A DNA stretch of 35,457 bases from Rhodospirillaceae bacterium (lineage in GTDB: Bacteria > Pseudomonadota > Alphaproteobacteria > GCA-2721365): assembly GCA_002721365.1 (NCBI GenBank), contig PBKC01000023.1, forward strand, positions 1-35,457, read 5' to 3'. Positions 22,679-33,007 of the stretch are shown here, piece by piece. Below the pieces are notes generated by a model that searched no databases, was not told the origin of the DNA, and saw only the letters and a program-made list of their open reading frames with translations. Made by a program: the position numbers and the translations under genes. Each line of letters begins with the position of its first letter. Position 1 is the first letter of the stretch.

Positions 22679-24175
22679 ATGACCAAAACCTTACAGCACT
22701 TCATCAACGGCAAGCAGATTGACGGAGTCGGCAAGCGTTTCGGCGATGTCTACAACCCGGCCACGGGCGAGATCACCGGGCGGGTACCCTTCGCCACCGC
22801 GGAGGAGACCCATGCCGCGGTCGCCGCCGCAGCCGCCGCCTTCCCCCAATGGGCCGCCACGCCGCCGATCCAGCGCGCGCGGGTGATGTTCCGCTACAAG
22901 GAACTGATCGAGCGCAATATGGACGAGATCGCCAAGCTGGTTTCGTCCGAGCACGGCAAGGTTCTCAGCGACGCGAAGGGATCGACGACCCGCGGTCTCG
23001 AAGTCGTCGAGTTCGCCTGCGGCATTCCGCATCTCTTGCGCGGCGACTACACCGAGAACGTGGGGACCGGGGTCGACAGCTACTCGGTGCGCCAGCCGCT
23101 GGGCGTCGTCGCCGGCATCACGCCTTTCAACTTTCCGGTCATGATCCCGCTGTGGATGGCGCCGCTGGCGATCGCCTGCGGGAATACCTTCGTGCTGAAG
23201 CCGTCCGAACGCGATCCCTCGGCCCCGCTGTTCCTCGCCGAGTTGTTCATGGAAGCCGGCTTGCCGGAAGGCGTCTTCAACGTCGTGCTGGGCGATCGTC
23301 AGGCGGTCGAGGACCTGCTCACCGAACCGGAGGTCGCGGCGGTGAGCTTCGTGGGGTCGACCCCGATCGCGCGGCACATCTATGCGGCGGCGGCTGCGAA
23401 CGGCAAGCGGGTCCAGGCTCTCGGCGGGGCGAAGAACCACATGGTCGTCATGCCCGATGCCGATTTCGACCAAGCCACCGATGCCCTGATGGGTGCGGCC
23501 TATGGCTCGGCCGGCGAACGGTGCATGGCGATCTCGGTCGCCGTAGCGGTGGGCGATGCCGGCGACGCGATGATGGAGCGGCTGGCGCCACGCGTCCGCG
23601 CTCTCAAGGTCGGGCCCTATTCCGACCCCGAGGCAGAAATGGGCCCGATCGTTTCGGCCGAGGCGCTGAAGCGGATCGAAGGGCTGGTCGACAGCGGTGT
23701 CCAGGAAGGGGCCGACCTCGTCGTCGACGGTCGGGGGCTCAAGCTCCAGGGCTACGAGAACGGCTTCTTCATGGGCGGCTGCCTGTTCGACAACGTGAAG
23801 CCGGAGATGAAGATCTATCAGGAAGAGATCTTCGGCCCGGTGCTGTCAGTCGTCCGGGCACCCGACTACGATACCGCGCTCCGGCTCGTGAACACGAATC
23901 CCTACGGCAACGGCACGTCGATCTTCACCCGTGACGGCGACGCGGCCCGCGAGTTCTCGGCCAAGTGCAACATCGGCATGGTCGGCGTGAACATCCCGAT
24001 CCCGGTGCCGGTCGCTTATCACAGCTTCGGCGGCTGGAAGAACTCGCTGTTCGGCGACAGCAACGTCCACGGCATGGAAGGCGTGCGGTTCTATTCGCAC
24101 CTCAAGACGATCACCAGCCGCTGGCCGTCGGGCATTCGCAAAGGGGCGGATTTCGCGATCCCGACGATGAAGTAG
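22679..24175 (+). CDS. mmsA: Methylmalonate-semialdehyde dehydrogenase (CoA-acylating)
   Basis: The 498-residue aldehyde dehydrogenase has the catalytic Cys282 in GERCMAIS. It carries LGGAKNH (248-254) where ordinary aldehyde dehydrogenases have a general-base Glu. That Asn replacement marks the CoA-acylating methylmalonate-semialdehyde group, which uses NAD+ and CoA to give propionyl-CoA (or acetyl-CoA from malonate semialdehyde) in valine, thymine and inositol breakdown. [14 protein letters not shown] (147-160) and the full length agree. ATG 22679 follows GGAAGGAAG. It stands between hairpins on both sides, so it is probably a single-gene transcript. The family identity is firm. Confidence 0.95.
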   Translation: MTKTLQHFINGKQIDGVGKRFGDVYNPATGEITGRVPFATAEETHAAVAAAAAAFPQWAATPPIQRARVMFRYKELIERNMDEIAKLVSSEHGKVLSDAKGSTTRGLEVVEFACGIPHLLRGDYTENVGTGVDSYSVRQPLGVVAGITPFNFPVMIPLWMAPLAIACGNTFVLKPSERDPSAPLFLAELFMEAGLPEGVFNVVLGDRQAVEDLLTEPEVAAVSFVGSTPIARHIYAAAAANGKRVQALGGAKNHMVVMPDADFDQATDALMGAAYGSAGERCMAISVAVAVGDAGDAMMERLAPRVRALKVGPYSDPEAEMGPIVSAEALKRIEGLVDSGVQEGADLVVDGRGLKLQGYENGFFMGGCLFDNVKPEMKIYQEEIFGPVLSVVRAPDYDTALRLVNTNPYGNGTSIFTRDGDAAREFSAKCNIGMVGVNIPIPVPVAYHSFGGWKNSLFGDSNVHGMEGVRFYSHLKTITSRWPSGIRKGADFAIPTMK

Positions 24176-24202
24176 GCCGCACCGCGACTCCATCCACGAT
24201 CG

Positions 24203-24230
24203 GTGCCCCCGCGTCCATGCGCGGGGGCAC
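24203..24230. terminator. Hairpin after mmsA
   Basis: Perfect 11-bp arms (24203-24213 and 24220-24230) enclose the loop TCCATG, 27 bp after the mmsA stop. There is no T-tract downstream, so it is a candidate factor-dependent terminator or 3'-end stabiliser. It lies 70 bp before the zapE start. Confidence 0.5.
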
Positions 24231-24300
24231 TCGACTCCGGGCATGCTCCTGCCCGACTATCCCACCATCCGAAAGAGACGATGCAAGGCGGCCGCGCACG

Positions 24301-25425
24301 ATGACGGACGGTCCTTTGGTGGCGTATCGGAACCTGCTGGCGCGGGGCGAGTTGACGCCCGACCCTCGTCAGGCCGAGGCCATCGACAAGCTGCAGGCAC
24401 TTCACGAGAGACTGGCCGGCTTCTCGGCGCCGCGGAAGCCCGACTGGCAGCAGCGCCTGCCCTTTCGCCGGCGCAAGAGCCCGGTTCCGGGTCTCTATCT
24501 GTATGGCGGTGTCGGCCGCGGGAAGTCGATGCTGATGGACCTGTTCTTCAGCACCTCGACCGTCGAGCGCCGCAAGCGTGTCCATTTCCACGCTTTCATG
24601 CTGGACGTCCATGCCCGCATCCACCGCTGGCGTGCCGAGGCAAAGGAGTTCCACTTCCGGCAGGGCGCGGACCCCATCCCGCCGCTGGCCGATGCCATCA
24701 TGAACGAGGCTTGGCTGCTTTGCTTCGACGAGTTCGAAGTCACCGACATCGCCGACGCGATGATCATGGCCCGGCTGTTCGCCGCCTTGTGGGAGCGGCG
24801 CGTGGTCGTCGTCGCGACGTCCAATCGCCGCCCGGACGACCTTTACCTGGACGGGCTGCAGCGCGACCGCTTCCTGCCCTTCATCGCTCTCCTGAAGGAG
24901 CGGCTGGAGGTGATGGAGCTGGATAGCGGCCGAGATTACCGGCGCGAGAAGCTTGCGCACACGCCGGTCTATTTCCAGCCGCTCGACGCCGAGGCGGACG
25001 CCGGTCTCGATGCCGCGGTGGGCGCGCTGACCGGCCATGCCACCCAGGCCCCATCCGAGATTTCGGTCGACGGTCGGACGCTTCCCATCCCGTTGGCCGG
25101 CGCTGGCATGGCACGATTCGCCTTCGACGATCTCTGCGGCCGGCCGCTCGGTGCCGCGGACTATCTGGCTTTGGCACGGGCGTTCGACATTGTCGTCGTG
25201 ACGGGTATTCCGCAGATGAACAGCGACAAACGCAACGAAGCCAAGCGCTTCGCGACCCTGGTCGACGTGCTCTACGACCATCGGATCAAACTCATCGCCA
25301 CCGCCGCCGCGCCGCCCGATTCGCTCTATCCCGAAGGGACGTACGCGTTCGAGTTCCGCCGCACCGCATCACGGCTCACGGAGATGCAGAGCGAAAGCTA
25401 CCTCGCGGCCGAGCCGTTGCGCTGA
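24301..25425 (+). CDS. zapE: ZapE/AFG1-family ATPase
   Basis: The 374-residue AAA+ ATPase of the AFG1/ZapE family has Walker A GGVGRGKSM (69-77) and Walker B LLCFDEF (139-145), with the conserved TDIADAMIMARLF (148-160) and VVVVATSN (168-175) segments. In E. coli ZapE acts on the Z-ring during division, and the mitochondrial AFG1 homologue supports respiratory-complex quality control. The gene sits directly before mdh and the TCA operon, as in many alphaproteobacteria. I use ATG 24301, with AAGGCGG about 10 bp upstream, because the open frame extending back to 23965 overlaps mmsA and is non-homologous. Confidence 0.92.
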   Translation: MTDGPLVAYRNLLARGELTPDPRQAEAIDKLQALHERLAGFSAPRKPDWQQRLPFRRRKSPVPGLYLYGGVGRGKSMLMDLFFSTSTVERRKRVHFHAFMLDVHARIHRWRAEAKEFHFRQGADPIPPLADAIMNEAWLLCFDEFEVTDIADAMIMARLFAALWERRVVVVATSNRRPDDLYLDGLQRDRFLPFIALLKERLEVMELDSGRDYRREKLAHTPVYFQPLDAEADAGLDAAVGALTGHATQAPSEISVDGRTLPIPLAGAGMARFAFDDLCGRPLGAADYLALARAFDIVVVTGIPQMNSDKRNEAKRFATLVDVLYDHRIKLIATAAAPPDSLYPEGTYAFEFRRTASRLTEMQSESYLAAEPLR

Positions 25426-25497
25426 TCGGGTTTCGGGATCGGCGCTTTACCCAGCCAAGTCTTGATGCGGTGCGCAAATCGGAGTACCTACGACCGG

Positions 25498-25513
25498 GCA
25501 GCGGTACCGCTGC
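25498..25513. promoter_or_regulatory. Perfect 16-bp palindrome in the mdh leader
   Basis: GCAGCGGTACCGCTGC reads identically on both strands and lies 34 bp before the mdh ATG, between zapE and mdh. Its symmetry without a loop suits a dimeric DNA-binding regulator better than an RNA hairpin. A weak TTGATG sequence lies upstream, at about 25473, but I see no convincing -10 box. Confidence 0.35.
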
Positions 25514-25544
25514 GCCAGTCCCACCCGATCCATTCGTGAGGTAG

Positions 25545-26492
<948 letters not shown>

Positions 26493-26565
26493 CGGTGGTG
26501 GCGCAGGCCACGCCGTCCGTCGGACTTCGCAGCCAATTGCAGACCGACAAGAGCGACGACGCTTC

Positions 26566-27735
26566 ATGAATATTCACGAATACCAGGCGAAGGCGCTGCT
26601 CGCGAAGTACGACGTGGCGGTGCCGCGTGGCCGCGTCGCCTACACGGCCGACGAGGCCGAGGCGGCGGCGCGCGAGCTGGGCAGCGCCATCTGTGTCGTC
26701 AAGGCGCAGATCCATGCGGGCGGGCGCGGCAAGGGCGGGGGCGTGAAGCTCGTGCGTTCGCCGCAGGAAGCCGCCGGTGCCGCCAAGGACATGATCGGCA
26801 TGAACCTCGTCACCCATCAGACGGGGCCGAAGGGCAAGGAAGTCAAGCGGGTCTACGTCGAGGAAGGCAGCGACATCGCGCGCGAACTTTATCTCGGGGT
26901 GCTGCTCGATCGGGCCGTCAGCCGCATCACCATGATGGCTTCCTCGGAAGGCGGCATGGACATCGAGGAAGTGGCTGCCAAGACGCCCGAGAAGATTCTC
27001 CGGGTGGCGATAGATCCCGCCGTCGGCATGCAGCCGTTCCAGGCGCGTCAGCTCGCCTTTGGCCTCGGTCTGGAAGGCAAGCAGGTGGGGTCGGCGGTCA
27101 AGTTCATGCTGGCGATGTACGAGGCCTTCGTCGCCACCGACGCCAGTCTGGTCGAGATCAATCCGATGGTGGTCACCAAGGCCGGGGACGTGCTGGCGCT
27201 CGACGCGAAGATGAACTTCGACGACAACGCGCTGTTCCGCCACCCCGACATCGCCGATCTCCGCGACGAGAGCGAGGAGGACCCGCGCGAGCTGGAAGCC
27301 GTTCGTCACGGCCTCAGCTACATCAAGCTCGACGGCAATATCGGCTGCATGGTGAACGGCGCCGGTCTCGCCATGGCGACGATGGACATCATCAAGCTGC
27401 ATGGCGGCAACCCGGCGAACTTCCTCGACGTCGGCGGCGGCGCCACCGGCGAGCGTGTGACCGAGGCGTTCAAGCTGATCCTGTCCGATCCCGACGTCGA
27501 AGGTGTGCTGGTCAATATCTTCGGCGGCATCATGCGCTGCGACGTGATCGCCGAAGGCATCGTCGCTGCGGCGCGCGAGGTCAGCCTGCATGTTCCGTTG
27601 GTGGTGCGGTTGGAGGGCACGAACGTCGATCTCGGCAAGAAGATCCTGGCGCGCTCCGGGCTGCCGATCATCGCGGCCGACGATCTGTCGGATGCCGCGG
27701 TCAAGGTCGTCCAGGCAGTTCGGGAGGTGGCGTGA
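26566..27735 (+). CDS. sucC: Succinyl-CoA synthetase beta subunit (ADP/GDP-forming)
   Basis: The 389-residue protein has an ATP-grasp domain (about 1-240, opening [15 protein letters not shown], with [12 protein letters not shown]) and a C-terminal CoA-ligase domain ([13 protein letters not shown] and [15 protein letters not shown]). It pairs with the alpha subunit to make nucleoside triphosphate from succinyl-CoA. Its TGA overlaps the sucD ATG by one base (TGATG), so the subunits are translationally coupled. Full length, with no missing motif. Confidence 0.97.
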   Translation: MNIHEYQAKALLAKYDVAVPRGRVAYTADEAEAAARELGSAICVVKAQIHAGGRGKGGGVKLVRSPQEAAGAAKDMIGMNLVTHQTGPKGKEVKRVYVEEGSDIARELYLGVLLDRAVSRITMMASSEGGMDIEEVAAKTPEKILRVAIDPAVGMQPFQARQLAFGLGLEGKQVGSAVKFMLAMYEAFVATDASLVEINPMVVTKAGDVLALDAKMNFDDNALFRHPDIADLRDESEEDPRELEAVRHGLSYIKLDGNIGCMVNGAGLAMATMDIIKLHGGNPANFLDVGGGATGERVTEAFKLILSDPDVEGVLVNIFGGIMRCDVIAEGIVAAAREVSLHVPLVVRLEGTNVDLGKKILARSGLPIIAADDLSDAAVKVVQAVREVA

Positions 27736-28619
27736 TGGCGGTTCTGGTCAATTCCGAAACCAAGGTCATCTGCCAGGGCTTCACCGGTACGCAGGGGACG
27801 TTCCATACCGAGCAGGCCATTGCCTACGGCACTCGCATGGTGGGCGGCGTGACGCCGGGCAAGGGCGGCTCGAAGCATCTTGATCTGCCGGTATTCGACA
27901 CGGTCCAGCAGGCCGTCGACGACACCGGTGCCACCGCGTCGGTGATCTACGTGCCGCCGCCTTTCGCGGCCGACGCGATCCTGGAGGCGGTCGACGCCGG
28001 GATCGAGCTGGTCGTCTGCATCACCGAGGGCATCCCGGTCTACGATATGGTCCGGGTGAAGCGCGTCCTGGCCGAATCGAAGACGCGGCTGATCGGCCCG
28101 AACTGCCCCGGAATCATCACTCCCGACCAGTGCAAGATCGGGATCATGCCCGGGCATATCCACACGCCGGGGACCATTGGCATTGTCTCTCGGTCGGGCA
28201 CACTTACTTATGAAGCCGTGGCCCAGACCACGGCGGCTGGCCTCGGGCAGTCCACCTGCATCGGCATCGGCGGCGACCCGGTGAACGGGACCAACTTCGT
28301 CGATTGTCTGAAGCTATTCATCGACGATCCCCAGACCAAGGGGATCATCATGATCGGCGAGATCGGTGGCACGGCCGAGGAGGAAGCGGCAGAGTTCCTG
28401 GAGGCATCGGGAACCGACAAGCCGGTGGTGACGTTCATCGCCGGGTTGACGGCACCGCCCGGTCGCCGGATGGGGCATGCCGGTGCGATCATCTCGGGCG
28501 GTAAGGGCGGCGCCGGCGAGAAGATCGAGGCATTGCGGCGGGCGAAGGTCAGCATAGCCGACTCGCCGGCCGCGATCGGGACGACGATGCTGGAGGCGAT
28601 GAAGGGCCGGGCCGCGTAG
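27735..28619 (+). CDS. sucD: Succinyl-CoA synthetase alpha subunit
   Basis: The 294-residue protein has the CoA-binding Rossmann domain ([14 protein letters not shown], 11-24) and the phosphohistidine His248 in [27 protein letters not shown] (121-130) is typical. ATG 27735 is chosen over the GTG one codon earlier (27732) because it overlaps the sucC stop as TGATG and has GGAGGTGG about 5 bp upstream. It works as a heteromer with SucC. Confidence 0.96.
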   Translation: MAVLVNSETKVICQGFTGTQGTFHTEQAIAYGTRMVGGVTPGKGGSKHLDLPVFDTVQQAVDDTGATASVIYVPPPFAADAILEAVDAGIELVVCITEGIPVYDMVRVKRVLAESKTRLIGPNCPGIITPDQCKIGIMPGHIHTPGTIGIVSRSGTLTYEAVAQTTAAGLGQSTCIGIGGDPVNGTNFVDCLKLFIDDPQTKGIIMIGEIGGTAEEEAAEFLEASGTDKPVVTFIAGLTAPPGRRMGHAGAIISGGKGGAGEKIEALRRAKVSIADSPAAIGTTMLEAMKGRAA

Positions 28620-28663
28620 GCGCAACAGTTCACAGGTGGGGCAACGCCCCCTATCGGACGATC

Positions 28664-31624
28664 ATGGCAATCCACATCGACGAATCGACATTCCTCTCAG
28701 GTGCCAATAGCGCGTTCGTAGAGGAGCTGTATCTAAGGTACGCGACCGATCCTTCGTCTGTGGACGAGAGCTGGCGGCGCTTCTTCGATGGTCTGGGCGA
28801 CGACGCCCGCGCGATTCTCGACGAAGCGCGCGGGGCGAGCTGGGCCCCGCGCAGAAATGGGAACGGCGCCGCTCATCCGGCGCCGGTCGAGGCCAAGGCG
28901 CCGCCGACCCCGGTGGCACAGGCCCCTATCGCGGCCGCGCCGGCCGCGCCTGTCGATTCCGAGACCGCCCATCGCGATATCCGCGACAGCCTGCGTGTGC
29001 TGATGCTGATCCGCGCCTATCGCGTGCGCGGCCATCACATCGCCAATCTCGACCCCCTCGGCCTCGAAGGTGAGCGCCACCACCCCGAGCTCGATCCCGC
29101 GAGCTACGGCTTCACCGATGCCGATTACGACCGTGAGTTCTTCATCGACGGGGTGTTGGGACGCGACCGCGCGACGCTGCGCGAGATCCTGTCGATTTTG
29201 AAGCAGGTCTACTGCGGCAAAATCGGCGTCGAGTTCATGCACATCCAGTATCCGGAGGAGAAGTCGTGGATCCAGCAGCGGCTGGAGAACACGCTCAACC
29301 GGACCGAGTTCAGCCGCGACGAGAAGCTGCAGATCCTTCACCAGATCGACAGCGGCGAAGGGTTCGAGCGCTTCCTTCACGTCAAATATCCGGGCACCAA
29401 GCGCTTCTCGCTGGAGGGCGCGGAAAGCACCATTCCCGCCCTCGAAGCGATTATCGAGACCGGCGGCCGGCTGGGCGTCGAGGAGATCATCCTCGGCATG
29501 CCCCATCGTGGCCGGCTCAACGTCCTCACGTCGGTGATGGGCAAATCCTATGCGGCGGTGTTCTCCGAATTCCAGGGTGAGGCGCTTAACGCGGAGGACG
29601 TCCAGGGCTCGGGCGACGTGAAGTACCACCTCGGTACCTCCGCCGACCGCGAATTGCCCGATGGGCGCAAGATCCATCTGTCGCTCACCGCCAATCCCTC
29701 GCATCTCGAAGCGGTCAATCCGGTCGTGCTCGGCAAGGCGCGGGCGAAGCAGTCGATGATCGGCGACGCCGATCGCACGCGCGTCATGGGGGTGCTCCTG
29801 CACGGCGACGCCGCTTTCGCCGGCCAGGGGCTGGTCGCCGAGACGCTGGCGATGTCGGAGCTTCGCGGCTACCGGGTCGGCGGCACGATCCATATCATCG
29901 TCAACAACCAGATCGGCTTCACCACCAGCCCGAACTATTCGCGCTCGTCACCCTACCCGTCCGACGTCGCGAAGATGATCCAGGCGCCGATCTTCCACGT
30001 GAACGGCGACGATCCGGAAGAGGTGGTGCATGTGGCGCGGCTGGCGACCGAGTTCCGTCAGCGGTTCAAGCGCGACGTGGTGATCGACATCTTCTGCTAT
30101 CGCCGCCACGGCCATAACGAAGGCGACGAGCCGGGCTTCACCCAGCCCTTGATGTACGAGAGCATCGCCAAGCATCCGACCACCCGGCAGCTCTACACGG
30201 AACGGCTGGTGGCGCGCGGCGATCTGACGCCCAAGGAAGCGGACAAGATGTTCGCCGACTTCAACGAGCGGCTGGAGAACGAGCTCGAGGCGTCGAAGAA
30301 CTACCGGCAGAATCGCGCCGACTGGCTGCAGGGCAAGTGGGCCGGATTCGAGGTCGCGCCGGCGGGCGACCGGCGCGGCGAGACCGCGGCGCCGATGGAG
30401 CAGCTCAAGGATGTCGGCCTAGCGATCTGCAAGTACCCGGAAGGCTTCAACATCCATCGTCGTCTCGCACGGCTGCTCGATGCCAAGCGCAAGACCATCG
30501 AGACCGGTAAGGGGATAGACTGGGCGACCGGCGAGGCGCTGGCGTTCGGCACGCTGATGCTGGAAGGCAAGGCGGTGCGCCTGAGCGGCCAGGACAGCGG
30601 TCGCGGCACCTTCTCGCAGCGGCATGCGGTACTGATCGACCAGCAGACCGAGGAGCGGTACATGCCGCTCGCCAATCTGCGCGACGATCAGGCGCGGTTC
30701 GAGGTCATCGACAGCCCGCTGATCGAGGCCGGGGTGCTGGGCTTCGAGTATGGCTACAGCCTCGCCGACCCGAACGCGCTGGTGATGTGGGAAGCCCAGT
30801 TCGGCGACTTCGCCAACGGCGCCCAGGTCATCACCGACCAGTTCATCGCTCCCGGCGAAAGCAAATGGCTCCGGATGTCCGGCCTCGTCATGATGCTGCC
30901 GCACGGCTACGAGGGGCAGGGACCCGAGCACAGTTCGGCACGGCTGGAGCGTTGGCTGCAGCTCTATGCCGAGGACAACGTCCAGGTCGCCAACTGCACG
31001 ACCCCGGCGAACTTCTTCCACGTCCTCCGGCGGCAGATGAACCGGAACTTCCGCAAACCACTTATCATGATGACGCCGAAGTCGTTGCTCCGGCACAAGC
31101 TGGCGGTCTCCGATCTAGCCGATATGGGTCCGGGGACGAGCTTCCATCGTGTGCTGCCGGAGAGCCATTCGGTAGCTGCCGACGACAAGATCACCCGCGT
31201 GGTGCTGTGCACCGGCAAGGTCTATTACGACCTTTTGCAGGAGCGCGAGACGCGCGCGCTCGACACGGTCGCGATCATCCGGGTGGAGCAGCTTGCGCCG
31301 TTCCCGGTGGTGTCGCTGTCGGAAGAGTTGGCGCGCTATCCCAATGCCGAAGTCGTGTGGTGCCAGGAAGAGCCCAAGAACATGGGCGCCTGGACGTTCG
31401 TCGAGCCCAGGATCGAGGAGGTTCTCGGCAACCTGGATCTGGCGGCGAAGCGGCCCGTTTATGTCGGCCGCGAAGCGGCGGCGTCGCCCGCGACCGGCTT
31501 CGTGAAGGTTCATCTGCGCGAGCAGGCGGCGCTGGTCGAGGCGGCGATCGCCACCGAGATCACCGCGGGGGGAACGCGGAGCATCGCGGTTCGGCCAGGA
31601 ACCGTGGCGGTAGCTGAAGGCTAG
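28664..31624 (+). CDS. sucA: 2-oxoglutarate dehydrogenase E1 component
   Basis: The 986-residue thiamine-diphosphate enzyme begins with the short E2-docking segment (FLSGANSAFVEELYLRY), followed by an Ala/Pro-rich linker (about 65-105) and the catalytic core. The TPP and Mg motif GDAAFAGQG... NNQIGFTT is intact, as is the HRGRLNVLTSVMGK substrate-binding segment. It decarboxylates 2-oxoglutarate and passes the succinyl group to the E2 lipoyl arm. ATG 28664 lies 44 bp after sucD. The length is normal for the family. Confidence 0.97.
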   Translation: MAIHIDESTFLSGANSAFVEELYLRYATDPSSVDESWRRFFDGLGDDARAILDEARGASWAPRRNGNGAAHPAPVEAKAPPTPVAQAPIAAAPAAPVDSETAHRDIRDSLRVLMLIRAYRVRGHHIANLDPLGLEGERHHPELDPASYGFTDADYDREFFIDGVLGRDRATLREILSILKQVYCGKIGVEFMHIQYPEEKSWIQQRLENTLNRTEFSRDEKLQILHQIDSGEGFERFLHVKYPGTKRFSLEGAESTIPALEAIIETGGRLGVEEIILGMPHRGRLNVLTSVMGKSYAAVFSEFQGEALNAEDVQGSGDVKYHLGTSADRELPDGRKIHLSLTANPSHLEAVNPVVLGKARAKQSMIGDADRTRVMGVLLHGDAAFAGQGLVAETLAMSELRGYRVGGTIHIIVNNQIGFTTSPNYSRSSPYPSDVAKMIQAPIFHVNGDDPEEVVHVARLATEFRQRFKRDVVIDIFCYRRHGHNEGDEPGFTQPLMYESIAKHPTTRQLYTERLVARGDLTPKEADKMFADFNERLENELEASKNYRQNRADWLQGKWAGFEVAPAGDRRGETAAPMEQLKDVGLAICKYPEGFNIHRRLARLLDAKRKTIETGKGIDWATGEALAFGTLMLEGKAVRLSGQDSGRGTFSQRHAVLIDQQTEERYMPLANLRDDQARFEVIDSPLIEAGVLGFEYGYSLADPNALVMWEAQFGDFANGAQVITDQFIAPGESKWLRMSGLVMMLPHGYEGQGPEHSSARLERWLQLYAEDNVQVANCTTPANFFHVLRRQMNRNFRKPLIMMTPKSLLRHKLAVSDLADMGPGTSFHRVLPESHSVAADDKITRVVLCTGKVYYDLLQERETRALDTVAIIRVEQLAPFPVVSLSEELARYPNAEVVWCQEEPKNMGAWTFVEPRIEEVLGNLDLAAKRPVYVGREAAASPATGFVKVHLREQAALVEAAIATEITAGGTRSIAVRPGTVAVAEG

Positions 31625-31642
31625 AAAAAGGCGAGACGGTCG

Positions 31643-32920
31643 ATGGCGGAAATTCGCGTTCCGACGCTGGGGGAATCGGTCACGGAAGCCACGGTCGCCC
31701 AGTGGTTCAAGAGCCCGGGTGAAGCAGTGGCACGCGACGAGGCCCTCGTCGAACTGGAAACGGACAAGGTGAGCCTGGAAGTCAACGCGACCGCCGATGG
31801 CGTGCTCGGTGACGTCCTGGTCGAGGTCGGCGATACGGTCGAGGTGGGCGGCCTTCTGGGCCATATCAACGAGGGCGCGACCGCGGAGGCGGCCGGTCCC
31901 GCCGCGACGAAGGTGGCGACCGAGACGGCAACCAGGCCGGCGACCGCCGCCGAAGCCGCGCCTCAGGCGAAGCCGGCGGACGGCGAGAAGCCTCTGTCGC
32001 CCGCCGTCCGCAAGCTGGTCGAGGAGAACGACCTCAACCCGGCCGAGATCCCGGCGACGGGCAAGGACGGCCGGCTGGTGAAAGGCGACGTGCTCGCTTA
32101 CATGGATTCGGGCAAGGCGGAGCCGGCCAAGGCCCCTGCCCCGCCCCCTCCGCCCCCGCCACAGCAGCAGGCTCCGGCACCCGCGCCGGCCGCACGGCCT
32201 TCAGGGCCGCGCGCCAATGCTGAGCGCGAGGAGCGGGTCCGCATGACGCGCCTCCGCCGCCGCATCGCCGAGCGGCTGAAGGAAGCGCAGAACACCGCCG
32301 CGATGCTGACGACCTTCAACGAGGTCGACATGACGGCGGTGATGGAGCTCCGCAAGGTCTATCGCGAGGACTTCGAGAAGAAGCACGGCGTGCGCCTGGG
32401 CTTCATGTCGTTCTTCGCCAAGGCCGCCGTCGTCGCCCTGAAGGAGATTCCGGCGGTCAATGCCGAGATCGACGGCGAGGACATCGTCTACAAGAACTAC
32501 TACGACATCGGCGTTGCCGTCGGCGCCCCGCAGGGGCTGGTGGTTCCGGTGATCCGCGACGTCGACAAGATGAACTTCGCGACCGTCGAGACGACGATCA
32601 ACGAGTACGGCCGCAAGGCGCGCGACGGCAAGCTGACGATGGAGGAGCTGACGGGCGGCACCTTCACGATCTCCAACGGAGGCGTCTACGGCTCGCTCCT
32701 GTCGACGCCGATCATCAATCCGCCGCAGTCGGCGATCCTCGGCATGCACAAGATCCAGCCGCGGCCGATGGCGATCGGCGACAAGGTCGAGGTGCGGCCG
32801 ATGATGTATCTGGCCCTTTCCTACGACCATCGCATCGTCGATGGCCGCGAGGCGGTGACCTTCCTGGTGCGTCTCAAGGAATGCATCGAGGCGCCGCAGC
32901 GCATTCTGCTCGATATCTGA
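31643..32920 (+). CDS. sucB: Dihydrolipoyl succinyltransferase (2-oxoglutarate dehydrogenase E2)
   Basis: The 425-residue E2 has one lipoyl domain with the modified Lys42 (in [11 protein letters not shown]), then an Ala/Lys/Pro linker. The E1/E3-binding domain ([20 protein letters not shown], about 116-150) and a Pro-rich linker ([10 protein letters not shown]) follow, then the catalytic domain with His396 and Asp400 in [11 protein letters not shown]. It forms the core of the 2-oxoglutarate dehydrogenase complex and makes succinyl-CoA. ATG 31643 lies 18 bp after sucA. Confidence 0.97.
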   Translation: MAEIRVPTLGESVTEATVAQWFKSPGEAVARDEALVELETDKVSLEVNATADGVLGDVLVEVGDTVEVGGLLGHINEGATAEAAGPAATKVATETATRPATAAEAAPQAKPADGEKPLSPAVRKLVEENDLNPAEIPATGKDGRLVKGDVLAYMDSGKAEPAKAPAPPPPPPPQQQAPAPAPAARPSGPRANAEREERVRMTRLRRRIAERLKEAQNTAAMLTTFNEVDMTAVMELRKVYREDFEKKHGVRLGFMSFFAKAAVVALKEIPAVNAEIDGEDIVYKNYYDIGVAVGAPQGLVVPVIRDVDKMNFATVETTINEYGRKARDGKLTMEELTGGTFTISNGGVYGSLLSTPIINPPQSAILGMHKIQPRPMAIGDKVEVRPMMYLALSYDHRIVDGREAVTFLVRLKECIEAPQRILLDI

Positions 32921-32943
32921 ACCGGGCCTGCCCGCTTCCCGGC

Positions 32944-32964
32944 CGCCCTTGCGGGGGAAGGGCG
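32944..32964. repeat. Small G/C-rich inverted repeat between sucB and lpdA
   Basis: Seven-base arms CGCCCTT/AAGGGCG (32944-32950 and 32958-32964) sit in a strongly purine/pyrimidine-skewed 87-bp intergenic stretch. A similar G/C-rich palindrome lies at 35348-35373. They may belong to a family of short intergenic palindromes, but two dissimilar copies do not prove it. Confidence 0.3.
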
Positions 32965-33007
32965 CGGAGGGGGCGGGGCGGCGCCATCTGCCACGGGGGA
33001 CCCACCC

